Positions 18,601-28,106 of a stretch of DNA of 64,000 nucleotides are shown here, one piece after another. The notes below the pieces were generated by a model. That model did not search any database. It was not told the DNA's origin and saw nothing but the letters and a program-made list of their open reading frames with translations. The translations under genes were made by a program, and so were the position numbers. Source of the stretch: Chloroflexota bacterium (GTDB lineage Bacteria > Chloroflexota > UBA11872). Location: positions 1 to 64,000 of the forward strand of contig JAPOWQ010000036.1 in NCBI GenBank assembly GCA_026707585.1, in the 5' to 3' direction. Numbering within the stretch: position 1 is the stretch's first letter; each line of letters opens with the position of its first letter.

Positions 18601-21600
18601 GTGACGCCCTGACCTTTTCAACCTCGTCACCGTATCCCGGCCTGGTGAAGACCTGGTTTACCGACGCCACTGGAGACATGAGGGTATTTCACGCGATCAA
18701 CCCGACCCCGGCCTCGGGTATTCAAATCCCATTCCGCGCGCACGACGCGTACGGCGGGGTTGCTGTTGGCTATTGGAAGGTAACTGTCGTCGCCAACCCA
18801 GCCCGGAGCGTTGCCGAGAATTCCCCCGCCGGGACGAACGTGGGACGGGTCGTGCAGGGAGTTCCCTACGACGACGGCAACGACGAAACCGACGACGCGC
18901 TGACCCACACGCTGACCGGCGAGGCGGCGACCTCCGGGCTCTTCGTGATTGACGCTGCCACCGGCCAGATCAGTGTCAAGGAAGGCGCCAGCCTGGACTA
19001 CGAGACCAAGAATTCCTACACCGGCAAGGTGCACTGGACGGTGCAGGACCAGGCCGTCTTTGCCAGCCTCACCATCAACGTCACCGACGTCGAGGCCGGC
19101 CAGCCCGGCACGCCAACGGTCACGCGCACGACCTTCAGCGAAGCGTCGAATCCGGCCCTTGACGTCACGTGGACCGCCGCGGCCGCGAACGGCCTGACCA
19201 TCACCGGCTACGAAGTCCAGTACCGCAAGCAAGTCGCCGAGGGCGAAACCCCCAACGTCTGGACGACCTACACCTACACCGACCACGAAGAGAACGTCAC
19301 CAGCAAGCTGCCGGCAGCCGCCCGGAGCCTGAATCTGCCGGACCTGGACGCCGGCGCCACCCACGAAGTGCAGGTGCGCGCCGTGACCAGCGAGGAGGCC
19401 GAGGGCCCCTGGTCGGCCACCGGCTCCGGCCAGGCCAACCGCGCGCCGACTGCCACCAGCGCGCCCTTCAACGGCGGCACGTTCGAGGTCGGCCGCCAGG
19501 TCGACTACCGCGAATCCGGGGCCGGCGCGCTGGGGGTCATGTTCGCCGACGCCGATGGCGATGCGCTGACCTACGCCGCCGCCGCTCAGCATCCCGCCCT
19601 GCTCGGCGTCAGCCTGTCCGGTGACGCCGGCGAGGCCCACTTGCGGGCCACCCTGCGCAACCAGGGCTCGTCGAAGCTGACGTACACCGCCAGCGACGCC
19701 TACGGCGGGTCCGTGACCCGGACCGCCACCATTGCTATCTCCGCCAGGACGAGCCGCAGCGTTGCCGAAAACTCCGCCGCCGGCACCGCCGTCGGGGCCC
19801 CGGTGACGGGCACGCCCTACAACGGCGTCGCCCTGAGCTACACGCTGCAGGGCAAGGCGAAGGACTCCGGCAAGTTCGTCATCGACTCGGCCAGCGGCCA
19901 GATCAGCGTCGCGGATGGCGCGACGCTCGACTACGAGACGGATAACGCCCACCGGGAGACAGAGACGTCAAACGGCGAGGTCATTGCCAAGTTCTACCGC
20001 GGCGAGGTGCACTACACCGTCGATGGCCACGCCGCCGTCATCACCGTCAACATCAACGTCACGAATCTCACGACCGGCCAGCCGGACGCCCCCACGCTCG
20101 CCCGCACCACCTTCAGCGAGCCGTCCAACCCGGCCCTCGACGTCAGCTGGATCGCCCCCGCGGCGGTCACCGGCGTCACCATCAGCGGCTACCAGGTCCA
20201 GTACCGCAAGCAAGTCGCCGAGGGTGAAACGCCCAACGCCTGGACGACCTACACCTACACCGACCACGAAGAGAACGTCACCAGCAAGCTGCCGGCAACC
20301 GCCCGGAGCCTGAATCTGCCGGACCTGGACGCCGGCGCCACCTACGAGGCGCAGGTGCGCGCGCTCAGCAACGAGGGCACCGGCCCCTGGTCGGCCACCG
20401 GCTCCGGCCGGGCCAACCGGCCGCCGCGGAGCACGGAACCGGCCAACCTCCAACCCAGCTATACCCTTCTGTGGGGCGGAGACGACTCCGTAATTACACT
20501 CAGTGACAAATTTGCGGACGCCGACAGCGACACGCTGACCTATTCGGCCTCGGCGCAGTATCCCGGCGTGCTCAGGGTCTCTATCGAGGGTGAAAACTCC
20601 GACAAGCTGCGGATCCACGTCCTCAACCCGTCCACGTCAACGGTCACCTACGGGGTGTCCGACCCGTACGGCGGCTACGCCTCGAAGACCATTGACGTCA
20701 GCGGCTCCGCCGAGACCATCAACGGCGCGGATCTGAGCCGAAGCGTGGCCGAGAACTCCCCCGCCGGCACGGCGGTGGGAGACCCTGTAACCGGGACGCC
20801 CTACGACGACGGCGACGATCAGACCGACGATGCGCTGACCTATGCGCTGACGGGCGAGGCGGCGACCTCCAGGGCCTTCGTCATCGACTCGGCCACCGGC
20901 CAGATCAGCGTCAAACAGGGCGCCACCATCGACTACGAGGCCAAGAGCTCCTATACAGGCAAGGTGAAATGGACCGTGCAGGGTCAGGCGGCCGTCGCCG
21001 ACCTGACCATCAACGTCACTGACCTCGAGGCCGGCCAGCCCGACGCGCCGACGGTGACGCGGACCGAGTTCAGCGAACCGACCAACCCGGCGCTGGACGT
21101 GACCTGGACGGCGCCCGCCGCCAGCGGCGCCACCATCACCGGCTACGAGGTCCAGTACCGCAAGCAGGTCGCCGACGGTGAGACACCCAACGCCTGGACC
21201 ACGTACACCTACACCGACCCCAACGACGAAACCGAGACGATCAGCATGCTGCCAGCGGCAACCACCAGCCTCACCCTGCGTGACCTGGACGCTGGCGCCA
21301 CCTACGAGGCGCAGGTGCGAGCGCTCACCTCGCTTGAGGGCGAAGGCCCCTGGTCGGACTCCGGGTCCGGCCAGGCCAACCGCCCGCCGACTGCCACCAG
21401 CGCGCTCTTCAATGGCGGTACATTCGGGGTCGGCAGCCAGGTCGACTACCGCGAGACCGGGGCCGGCGCGCTTGGGGTCATGTTCGCCGACGCCGATGGC
21501 GACACCTTGACCTACGCGGCTGCCGCCGAGCATCCCGCCTTGCTCGGCGTCACCCTTTCCGGTGACGCCGGCGCAGCCCATTTGCAGGCCACCCTGCTCA

Positions 21601-24600
21601 ACCAGGGCTCGTCAGCGCTGACCTTCACGGCCAGCGACCCCTACGGCGGGTCCGTGACGCGCAATGCCACCATCGCGATCTCCGCGACGGAGAGCCGCAG
21701 CATTGCCGAGAACGCCCCCGCCGGCACCCCCGTCGGCGCGCCCGTGACCGGCACGCCCTACGGGGACGAATCGCTCAGCTATTCGCTGACCGGCGAGGCG
21801 GCCACCTCCGGGGCCTTCGCGATCGACGCCGCCAGCGGCCAGATCAGCGTCGCGTCGGGCGCCAACCTGGATTACGAGATCAAGGCGTCGTACACCGGCA
21901 CGGTCGAATACACCGTGCAGGGGCATGCGGCGGCCATCGACGTCACCATCAATGTGGCGGATCTGACGCCGCCCGCGCGGCCGGACGCGCCAACGCTCAC
22001 CCGCAAGACGTTCAGCAAGCCCTCCAACCCGGCCCTGGACGTCACCTGGACCGCGCCCGCGGCGGTTACCGGCGTCACCCTCGGCGGCTACGAAGCCCGG
22101 TACCGGAAGCAAGTCGCCGACGGTGAGACCCCCGAGGCTTGGACGACGTACACCTACACCGACCCCGTCACCAACACCGCCACCAGTCAGTTGTCGGCGG
22201 CGTCCACCAGCCTCACCCTGTCGGACCTGGACGCCGGCGCCACGTACGAGGTGCAGATTCGCGCCGTCAGCAGCGGCGGTGAGCGCGGCCCCTGGTCCGC
22301 CACCGGCGCCGGCCAGGCCAACCGGCCGCCTACGACGACCGGCCTGGCTCTCCAGGATCGCGAACTCACGCGTGGCGAACCAATCGATGAATCACTCGAG
22401 ACTCACTACTTCCAAGATCCCGATGGTGACGATTTGAGCTTCTCCGCGTCCGCGCAACATCCCGGGATTCTCAGAGCCGGAATCACGGGCGAGTTCGAAA
22501 CGTCGCTCACCGTTGAAGGCATCAATCCCAGCTCGTCCACCGTTACCTACGGCGCGCACGACGGCTACGGCGGATACGTTTCGCGCAGCTTCGTCATCAC
22601 TGTTACCGAGAGCGTGACTCGGAGCGTGCGCGAGGACGTGCCCGCCGGCACGCTGGTGGGCGCCCCGGTGACCGGGACGCCCTATCAGGGTGAAGCCGTG
22701 AGCTACACGTTGACGGGCGAAGCGGCGGATTCGGGCGCCTTCGCGATCGACGCCGACAGCGGCCAGATCAGCGTGGCGGAAGACGCCAGCCTGGACTACC
22801 AGGCCAAGAGTTCCTACACCGGCACGGTGGAGTACACGGTGCAAGACCAGCCGGCGACGATTGCGCTGACCATCGAGGTGACGCGCAAACCCACAGTCTC
22901 AAACGACCCGCTCCAGCGGCCCACGAAGGTGCCGCCGCGGGCGCCGGACCGGCCGGCGGTCTCGCGGTCGGACTCCCACCCCACCACCGCGCTGGACGTC
23001 ACCTGGACCGCACCGGATACCCGCGGCGGTCCGGCCATCACCGACTACGACCTGGAGTATCGGAAGACGAACGGCGGCCACTGGGTGGATCACCCCTTCA
23101 CCGGCGCGGCTACCGAATCCACGCTCACCGGCCTGACGCCGGACACGACGTACGAGGTCCGCGTCCGGGCACGCAACACCGACGGTCGCAGCGGGTGGTC
23201 GTCGCCAGGCGAAGGCGCCACGGCGCGACACAACCTTCCGCCGCAGTTCGCCTCGTCGGCCACGGAGCGCTCCGTGCCCGAAAACGCGCCGGCCGGCACC
23301 CGGCTGGGCGACCCGGTCACGGCCAGCGATTCCGACGGTCACTCGCTGACCTACTCGCTGCAAGAAGCCTCGACCCTCTTCGATCTGGATTCGGCCACCG
23401 GTCAGCTCAGCGTGGCCGCGGGCGCGTCCCTGGACTACGAAGCCGCGGAGTCCTACACCCTGGTCATCCAGGTCAGCGACGGCCTCGACAGCGGGTGGAC
23501 CGGCGACAACCAGTCCGTTGACGCCAAAATCACGGTGACCGTGACCGTGACCGACGTGGCCGAGGCGCCGGCGCAGCCGGACGGGCCGGCCGTGACGACG
23601 CCGGCCGGTGGGTCGACAACCTCGCTGAACGTGACATGGACGGCGCCGGACATGACCGGCAAGCCCGCCATCACGGACTACGACGTGCAGTACCGACCGG
23701 TCGGCACCGCGGCCTGGACGGACCACGAGTTCGCCGGCGCAGGGACCGAGACAACCCTCACGGGTCTCGACTTCGGGAACATGTACGAAGTGCAGGTGCT
23801 CGCCCGCAACGACGAAGGCGATAGCCCCTGGTCGCGGTCCGGCACTGGCGTCACCGGACCCACCCGGCTGAACGCGACGCGGCAGGTGTCCGAGGACGCG
23901 CCGTCCGGCGCTCCGGTGGGCGCTCCGGTAACCGCGACCAACCCGCGGGGGCACACACTCGCCTACGCCATTGTGAATGATGCGGGGAGCGGATCGAGTG
24001 GTGGGCGCAACCAGTTCACCATCAACAGCCGCACCGGACAGATCAGCCTTGCCGAGGGCGCGAACCTGGACCGCCAGGCAGCCGATCGGCACACCCTGAC
24101 GGTGCGTGCCAGCCACACGGCGTCCGGGTCAGCCGACGATCACATCGTCAACGCCGTCATCAGCGTGGTCATCAACGTCACCCCGGGTCCAGTCCAGCCC
24201 GGCGACCGCAACCACCCGCCGGGATTCGGGAACCAGCCCGGCAATCCGGACACGGTTCGCCGCTATGTGGCCGAGAACTCGGCCGCCGGGACCATCGTGG
24301 GCGACCCGGTAACGGCGACCGATGCCGACGGTGACGCGTTGACCTACGCGCTGTCCGGCTCGAACGCCTTCGTTATCGCCGCCGCCACCGGTCAGATTCG
24401 CGTGGCGCCCGGCGCCGTGCTGGACTACGAGACTACCAACGCCTACTCGGTCACGGTCAGCGTCACCGACGGCAAAGACGCCCAGGGCAACCGGGACGCC
24501 ACCGTGGATGCCACGCTGGACGTGACCATCCGGGTGCTGGACCAGCTGCCGCCCAATCGACCCGACGCGCCAACCGTGGCGCCGTCGACCGCCGATTCAA

Positions 24601-25409
24601 CGTCGCTGCACGTGACCTGGACGGCTCCGGCCAACCCCGATCGGCCGGCCATCACGGACTACGACCTGCGCTACCGAAAGGTGGGCGCGGCCTCCTGGAC
24701 CGCGCACGCCTTCGTCGGCGCCGGCGCCATGACCTGGATCTCAGGTCTGGACCCCGACACGGCCTACGAAGTGCAGGTTGCCGCGGCCAACGTGGAGGGC
24801 ATCGGTCCCTGGTCGGTCGCCGGTACGGGCCGCACGCCCTCACCGAGCGACGCGAACGATTCCAACCAGCCGAAGGACCCGAGTAGCCCCAATGGTCCAA
24901 GTGGCTCCAACGGCCCCAACAATGCCAGCGGCCCTGGCGACTCGGTCAACCCCCGAGGCGACTCGGGCAATCCGGCGTCGACAAATCCGCCTGGCGGTTC
25001 CTCCGACGGCCCCTCCGTGACCAATCTGCAGGTTCGCGCCGCGGAACGTCGAGCCTTGGCCCCCGCCACACCCTCGGAACCGATCGAGGCCGGTTACGGC
25101 GGATTCTCACGGGAGCAAGGCGGGTCCATGTTGGCGAGTTCCGCGGTCAACGATCCAATCACGACACTCCTGTCCGGCTTTGGAGCGTGGACGCCCGAAA
25201 AGGCCTTGATATTCAGTTTCGTGTGGCCGGCGCTGCTCGCCGCTTTCGCTCTGCTGTCACAAGTGCTGCAGTGGAAATTCCAAGTGTCCTTGTGGACGGC
25301 AATGCTCGCCGGTCTGACGGCAATCCTCCTCTTCTTCTGGCGACGCCGGAAGAAAGATGAGGACGGAGAGCAAGCCGGCGAGGCGCCGACGCTTAGCCCG
25401 GCGACCTAG
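15648..25409 (+). CDS. Giant secreted FN3/cadherin-like repeat surface protein
   Basis: About 3,250 residues from ATG 15648; an in-frame GTG at 15609 precedes it. Order: signal peptide ('VIALALLAAFVMVTALSG'), a Pro/Thr/Glu stalk ('TPTPEPTPTPEPT', ~residues 65-135), a He_PIG-type Ig domain ('LPAGLSFDPETRALTGTPTA'), then repeating modules. Each module has an FN3 domain ('NPALDVTWTAP', 'YEVQYRKQVA', 'LDAGATYEVQVRA'), a 'FADADGDTLTY' Ca-binding-like domain, and a cadherin-like domain ('VAENSPAGTAVG', 'FVIDSATGQISV'). I count ten FN3 and ten cadherin-like copies. The last ~120 residues are a Ser/Asn/Gly/Pro linker, two hydrophobic segments ('IFSFVWPALLAAFALLS' and 'LWTAMLAGLTAILLFFW') and an 'RRRKK' tail, so it is anchored in the membrane with the repeats outside. 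Probably adhesion or cell-cell contact. Confidence 0.92.
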   Translation: MRTFRTNRVGARRQWRFPRVSARVIALALLAAFVMVTALSGDASASSSSPNDGDAPNTLSTPDPTPTGALTPEPVPTEAPTPEPTPTPEPTATPEPTPEPTPTPEPTATPEPTPEPTPAPTATPEPTPTPDPDPSSEPQAELPPYFPAAMNRIEFDKDEDIGTQTLPEAAGGAGGFAYSLSADLPAGLSFDPETRALTGTPTAAGEYTMTYTATDEDGEETSFDFTIAVLADPPTARLDNSIASDLVRPGTPSVTRTQFDKQTNAALDVTWTAPPISIGIQSYQARYRKQGTTTWRTFNETWLGANTRSLTINSLEKGAIYDVQLRAYYQGGTWSLWSHSGSARTNRPPTKTNVTIADWNTLWPAKSNNVLSNLLQDADGDTLTWEVISQYPGVVKLWTSTDDELGDIYTTQVLNPGSSIVSYGARDAYGGYVAHVYTVTATANRTGSVAETAAPGTQVSIPSSTGTPYGDETLSYTLTGEAASSGAFEIDSTTGQISVKQGASLDYETKSSYTGQKRWSVQDQAAVVNLTINITDVEVGKPAAPTLARVEFSEPTNPALDVTWTPPAANGFTITWYQLRYRKQAAAGAEPAEWTVYSERVLQKKDTSLRLSDLEAGATYEVQVRAGTNEEGLGPWSDSGTGQANSAPQWTQLVAQDKSISWGSVARLPLGGHFTDADGDTLTHHTSSEYPGIVSAWIEDGPWVVVEARNPATSTVTYWATDAYGGRSPSGPWKITGVANPTRNIAENSAAGTNVGRAVQGNAYGDETLTHSMSGEIETSGMFVIDSSTGQISVKQGASLDYETKSSYTGKVHWTVQEQAVVANLTINVTDIEPGQPGTPTVTRTTFSEPSNPALDLSWTAAAANGLTISAYEVQYRKQVAEGETPNAWTAYTYTDSEEQVTSKLSASARSLNLPDLDAGATYEIQVRAVTDEEAGGPWSATGSGQANRAPRRTSGGYPPGQFGFGARVQLGVVDIGTLFADADGDALTFSTSSPYPGLVKTWFTDATGDMRVFHAINPTPASGIQIPFRAHDAYGGVAVGYWKVTVVANPARSVAENSPAGTNVGRVVQGVPYDDGNDETDDALTHTLTGEAATSGLFVIDAATGQISVKEGASLDYETKNSYTGKVHWTVQDQAVFASLTINVTDVEAGQPGTPTVTRTTFSEASNPALDVTWTAAAANGLTITGYEVQYRKQVAEGETPNVWTTYTYTDHEENVTSKLPAAARSLNLPDLDAGATHEVQVRAVTSEEAEGPWSATGSGQANRAPTATSAPFNGGTFEVGRQVDYRESGAGALGVMFADADGDALTYAAAAQHPALLGVSLSGDAGEAHLRATLRNQGSSKLTYTASDAYGGSVTRTATIAISARTSRSVAENSAAGTAVGAPVTGTPYNGVALSYTLQGKAKDSGKFVIDSASGQISVADGATLDYETDNAHRETETSNGEVIAKFYRGEVHYTVDGHAAVITVNINVTNLTTGQPDAPTLARTTFSEPSNPALDVSWIAPAAVTGVTISGYQVQYRKQVAEGETPNAWTTYTYTDHEENVTSKLPATARSLNLPDLDAGATYEAQVRALSNEGTGPWSATGSGRANRPPRSTEPANLQPSYTLLWGGDDSVITLSDKFADADSDTLTYSASAQYPGVLRVSIEGENSDKLRIHVLNPSTSTVTYGVSDPYGGYASKTIDVSGSAETINGADLSRSVAENSPAGTAVGDPVTGTPYDDGDDQTDDALTYALTGEAATSRAFVIDSATGQISVKQGATIDYEAKSSYTGKVKWTVQGQAAVADLTINVTDLEAGQPDAPTVTRTEFSEPTNPALDVTWTAPAASGATITGYEVQYRKQVADGETPNAWTTYTYTDPNDETETISMLPAATTSLTLRDLDAGATYEAQVRALTSLEGEGPWSDSGSGQANRPPTATSALFNGGTFGVGSQVDYRETGAGALGVMFADADGDTLTYAAAAEHPALLGVTLSGDAGAAHLQATLLNQGSSALTFTASDPYGGSVTRNATIAISATESRSIAENAPAGTPVGAPVTGTPYGDESLSYSLTGEAATSGAFAIDAASGQISVASGANLDYEIKASYTGTVEYTVQGHAAAIDVTINVADLTPPARPDAPTLTRKTFSKPSNPALDVTWTAPAAVTGVTLGGYEARYRKQVADGETPEAWTTYTYTDPVTNTATSQLSAASTSLTLSDLDAGATYEVQIRAVSSGGERGPWSATGAGQANRPPTTTGLALQDRELTRGEPIDESLETHYFQDPDGDDLSFSASAQHPGILRAGITGEFETSLTVEGINPSSSTVTYGAHDGYGGYVSRSFVITVTESVTRSVREDVPAGTLVGAPVTGTPYQGEAVSYTLTGEAADSGAFAIDADSGQISVAEDASLDYQAKSSYTGTVEYTVQDQPATIALTIEVTRKPTVSNDPLQRPTKVPPRAPDRPAVSRSDSHPTTALDVTWTAPDTRGGPAITDYDLEYRKTNGGHWVDHPFTGAATESTLTGLTPDTTYEVRVRARNTDGRSGWSSPGEGATARHNLPPQFASSATERSVPENAPAGTRLGDPVTASDSDGHSLTYSLQEASTLFDLDSATGQLSVAAGASLDYEAAESYTLVIQVSDGLDSGWTGDNQSVDAKITVTVTVTDVAEAPAQPDGPAVTTPAGGSTTSLNVTWTAPDMTGKPAITDYDVQYRPVGTAAWTDHEFAGAGTETTLTGLDFGNMYEVQVLARNDEGDSPWSRSGTGVTGPTRLNATRQVSEDAPSGAPVGAPVTATNPRGHTLAYAIVNDAGSGSSGGRNQFTINSRTGQISLAEGANLDRQAADRHTLTVRASHTASGSADDHIVNAVISVVINVTPGPVQPGDRNHPPGFGNQPGNPDTVRRYVAENSAAGTIVGDPVTATDADGDALTYALSGSNAFVIAAATGQIRVAPGAVLDYETTNAYSVTVSVTDGKDAQGNRDATVDATLDVTIRVLDQLPPNRPDAPTVAPSTADSTSLHVTWTAPANPDRPAITDYDLRYRKVGAASWTAHAFVGAGAMTWISGLDPDTAYEVQVAAANVEGIGPWSVAGTGRTPSPSDANDSNQPKDPSSPNGPSGSNGPNNASGPGDSVNPRGDSGNPASTNPPGGSSDGPSVTNLQVRAAERRALAPATPSEPIEAGYGGFSREQGGSMLASSAVNDPITTLLSGFGAWTPEKALIFSFVWPALLAAFALLSQVLQWKFQVSLWTAMLAGLTAILLFFWRRRKKDEDGEQAGEAPTLSPAT
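15891..15986 (+). repeat. 48-bp tandem repeat coding for the Pro/Thr/Glu stalk
   Basis: Two nearly exact copies of a 48-base unit (period from 15891 to 15939) encode a 16-residue Pro/Glu/Thr block; further degenerate units flank it on both sides. The period is a multiple of three, so copy-number change would alter stalk length without a frameshift. Confidence 0.85.
16390..22900 (+). repeat. Seven tandem ~0.87-0.98 kb coding modules
   Basis: FN3 units begin near 16390, 17263, 18151, 19099, 20080, 21031 and 21976, a spacing of 873, 888, 948, 981, 951 and 945 bases. Long stretches are almost identical between copies at the DNA level, for example 'AAGCAAGTCGCCGAGGG' followed by 'ACCTACACCGAC'. 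Such identity suggests recent expansion or gene conversion and makes the region prone to assembly error. Confidence 0.88.
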
Positions 25410-25468
25410 GGCTCAGAAGGGGGCGCCGGCGCATAGGTAAGCGCGAGAGCCGGGAATCGCGATACGTT

Positions 25469-25504
25469 CGCCAGAGGGCCGCGGGAGAAATCCCGCGGCC
25501 CTCT
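25469..25504. terminator. Perfect 16-bp hairpin between converging genes
   Basis: Arms 25469-25484 and 25489-25504 are perfectly complementary around a GAAA tetraloop. It lies 60 bases after the giant gene and 200 bases before the stop of the kinase gene on the other strand, so it could stop transcription in both directions. No U-tract follows, so termination may be non-canonical. Apart from this hairpin I see nothing else in 25410-25703. Confidence 0.75.
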
Positions 25505-25703
25505 GGCTTAGGAATCAACCATTGAGTTCCGCGCGCCCCCGCGCCCGAACGTCCTGGACTGCTGCAAGAGCCCGTGGACTCTGCCGAGCGTTACCGAGCC
25601 GGCAATAGGAACCGGCGTCTGACCTCTCGTTGAACTCGACCGTCCGCGCTACTGGGCCGAGGCCGTCGGCGTGGGACCCCCGAGCCTGCCGCGCTGCGGG
25701 CCG

Positions 25704-28106
25704 CTACGGTTTCGCTAGCCGGTACCCGATCCCCGACTCCGTGAAGATATAGACGGGGTTTCTGGCGTCGTCTCCAAGCTTGCCGCGCAGGCCCTTCACG
25801 AATGACCGAAGCAACTGCTGGTCGGCCGAGTGGCCCTGTCCCCAAACCTTCACCAACAACTCGTCATGGGTCAAAACCCGCCCCGCATTGCTGGAGAGCT
25901 CGATGAGCAGTTTGAACTGGGTCGGCGTCAGCCTGACCGGCCGGCCCGCCAGGGTGACGCTGCGTTCGAGGTAGTTGATCTTAAGGTCGCCCAGCCGGAA
26001 GGGCTCGACGGCCTGGGCCTGCCGGTATATGGACCGCTTATGCAGCGCCGCCCGGATCCGTGCCACCAACTCCGTTGGCGAGAACGGCTTGACAACATAG
26101 TCGGCGGCGCCCATCTCGAAGGCCTTGGCAAAGTCCTGTTCACGGCCGCGACCGGTCAGGAATATGACCGGAACTTCGAAGACGTTCGGAATGCGCTTGA
26201 TCAGTTCGAAGCCGCTGGTCCCCGGCAGCACCAGGTTCAGCAGTACGAGATGCGGCTGCTCGGCCTCGATCAGGCTGTCAAGCTCGTCCGGTTCGCCGGT
26301 AACGACGACCGAGTAGCCAGCTTCCGAGAGAACACTCCGAACGTAGCGCAAGACTTGCGCGTCGTCGTCGATGGCGAGAATGCGCTCGGCGTAGGCCGGC
26401 GCGGCCTGCGTGGGAGTTTCGACGGGGGCGCTGGGCAGGTCCGCCAATTCATCGGCCGCATCGATCGCGGGCAGCGTGAACGTGAAGCGAGTGCCTTTGC
26501 CCTCGCCGTCGCTCTCGGCCCAAATGCGGCCGCCGTGCGCCTCGACGATTCCGCGGGAGATTGCAAGGCCCAGGCCGTAGCCCTCGACCTCCGGACTGCT
26601 GTCGCTGTCGATCCGCGAGAATTTGCTGAAGAGACGGGGCATCTGCGCGGCCGAGATCCCTCGGCCCTCGTCGATCACGCTCACGGCGACGTACACATCC
26701 TCCAGCGAGGCGTTCACGCGAATCGTGGACCATTCGCGCGAATACTTGGAGGCATTGGAGAAGAGGTTGTAGAGGACTTGGCCGACTCGCTGGCTGTCGG
26801 CGGGGATCCGGGGGATATCCGGCGCGACTGACACCTCGACGATGTTCCGGTAACCGCCGCTCAGGAAGGCGTTTCGCGCATGGTCAATTACGTCCCCCAA
26901 TTCCGTCGGTTCGGGAGCAACGGACAAAGTGCCGGCCTCGATCCGGGCCAAATCGAGCAAATTGTTGATCAGGTCCCGCATGCGGTCGGCCTGTTCTTCG
27001 ATGATTCGGAAGAACTGCCGCGTCTCGGCGGGATCGAGGGGATATGAGGCGCTCCGAGCAGTCGCCGCGGACCCTTTGATGGACGTCAAGGGCGTGCGCA
27101 ACTCGTGGCTCACCATGCCCAGGAACTCGGCGCGCAGGCGTTCAATCTCTTCCAGCGGCGTCATGTCCTGGACGGTTGAAACGACCGACACAATGTCCCC
27201 GTCCTCCGAGAAAATCGGGGTTGCATTGACGAGCGTCGTCACGGTCTGACCATCCAGACGTTGGATGGTCATCTCTTCGGCGCGCACCGTCTCGCCGGTC
27301 CTTAGGGCACGTTCCACCGGCATTTCAGCGGGAGGAATCTCACGCCCGTCGATGCGCCGAAACGTGAACAGCGAGAGCACGTGATCGAAATCCCGGTCAT
27401 GCCCACGCAAGCCACCGGCGAGACGCCGCGCTTCATCATTGAACTGCAACAACTCGCGTGTCTTTGCATCGACCACCAGGACCCCTACGGGCGAGGTATC
27501 GACGAGGACGGCTTGGTCGGCCTTGGCCCGCTGTTCCTCGCCATAGCGCCGCGCGTTGCTGATGGCGGCCCCGACCTGGGCGGCGAACATCTCCAGGGTC
27601 TCTTCGTCTTCGAGGGTGAAGTCAAGGCCGCGTTGCTTCTCGCCGATGTAGATGTTGCCGACCTGGTTGCCGCGGTCACGAATCTGTGCGCTAAGAAACG
27701 CGCCAATTGGCAGACAGAACTCCGGAAATCCAGCCAGGTTGGCGTGGGCGACAAAGTCCCGCGTGCGCAGTGGTTTCCGCAGCCCGCTGAGGTACTGGAA
27801 GATAGCCATGCCCTCCGGGATCGCCATGACTTCCTGTATCTCGGCGGAAGTCAGACCGGAAAAAACCAGGTCCTGGAGTTGCCCAGACTCGTCCTGAGTG
27901 GTTATCGCGGCATAACGCGCGTCCGTCAGCGAGCGTGCGCTGTCCACTACTTCCTGCAGCACCGTGTCGATGTCAAGGTCTTGACTGATGCGGAGGATTG
28001 CATCGGTGAGCCGGGAGAGCAGCGACCTTAGTCGCTCATTCTCTGACCGGAGGTCGTCGCTCTGCGCCAAATCTAGTCCTCGAATCCACCTGCGCTCAGT
28101 TATCAC
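25704..28106 (-). CDS. Histidine kinase fused to a pseudo-receiver and OmpR-type DNA-binding domain
   Basis: 800 residues with no membrane segment. Order: short coiled coil; GAF domain (~25-185); PAS domain (~200-310, 'TSPVGVLVVDAKTRELLQFN'); HisKA with phospho-acceptor His334 in 'MVSHELRTPLTSI'; HATPase_c with N-box 'NLFSNASKYS', 'DEGRGIS' and 'GYGLGLAIS'; receiver (~570-690); winged helix (~700-800, 'LTPTQFKLLIELSSNAGRVLT', 'GIGYRLA'). The receiver keeps the acidic pocket 'IDDD', the 'LTG' Thr and 'KPF' Lys, but the phospho-acceptor Asp is Asn624 ('VLLNLVLPG', codon AAC at 26235-26237). A sensor kinase and a DNA-binding regulator are thus one cytoplasmic polypeptide whose relay step lacks its acceptor. 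GAF and PAS suggest sensing of a soluble ligand, light or redox signal. Confidence 0.93.
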   Translation of the reverse strand: MITERRWIRGLDLAQSDDLRSENERLRSLLSRLTDAILRISQDLDIDTVLQEVVDSARSLTDARYAAITTQDESGQLQDLVFSGLTSAEIQEVMAIPEGMAIFQYLSGLRKPLRTRDFVAHANLAGFPEFCLPIGAFLSAQIRDRGNQVGNIYIGEKQRGLDFTLEDEETLEMFAAQVGAAISNARRYGEEQRAKADQAVLVDTSPVGVLVVDAKTRELLQFNDEARRLAGGLRGHDRDFDHVLSLFTFRRIDGREIPPAEMPVERALRTGETVRAEEMTIQRLDGQTVTTLVNATPIFSEDGDIVSVVSTVQDMTPLEEIERLRAEFLGMVSHELRTPLTSIKGSAATARSASYPLDPAETRQFFRIIEEQADRMRDLINNLLDLARIEAGTLSVAPEPTELGDVIDHARNAFLSGGYRNIVEVSVAPDIPRIPADSQRVGQVLYNLFSNASKYSREWSTIRVNASLEDVYVAVSVIDEGRGISAAQMPRLFSKFSRIDSDSSPEVEGYGLGLAISRGIVEAHGGRIWAESDGEGKGTRFTFTLPAIDAADELADLPSAPVETPTQAAPAYAERILAIDDDAQVLRYVRSVLSEAGYSVVVTGEPDELDSLIEAEQPHLVLLNLVLPGTSGFELIKRIPNVFEVPVIFLTGRGREQDFAKAFEMGAADYVVKPFSPTELVARIRAALHKRSIYRQAQAVEPFRLGDLKINYLERSVTLAGRPVRLTPTQFKLLIELSSNAGRVLTHDELLVKVWGQGHSADQQLLRSFVKGLRGKLGDDARNPVYIFTESGIGYRLAKP

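Noticed and set aside
15891-24500. Regular direct repeats that could suggest a CRISPR array
   Set aside because: They are in-frame coding repeats of 48 or ~900 bases without unique spacers of constant size.
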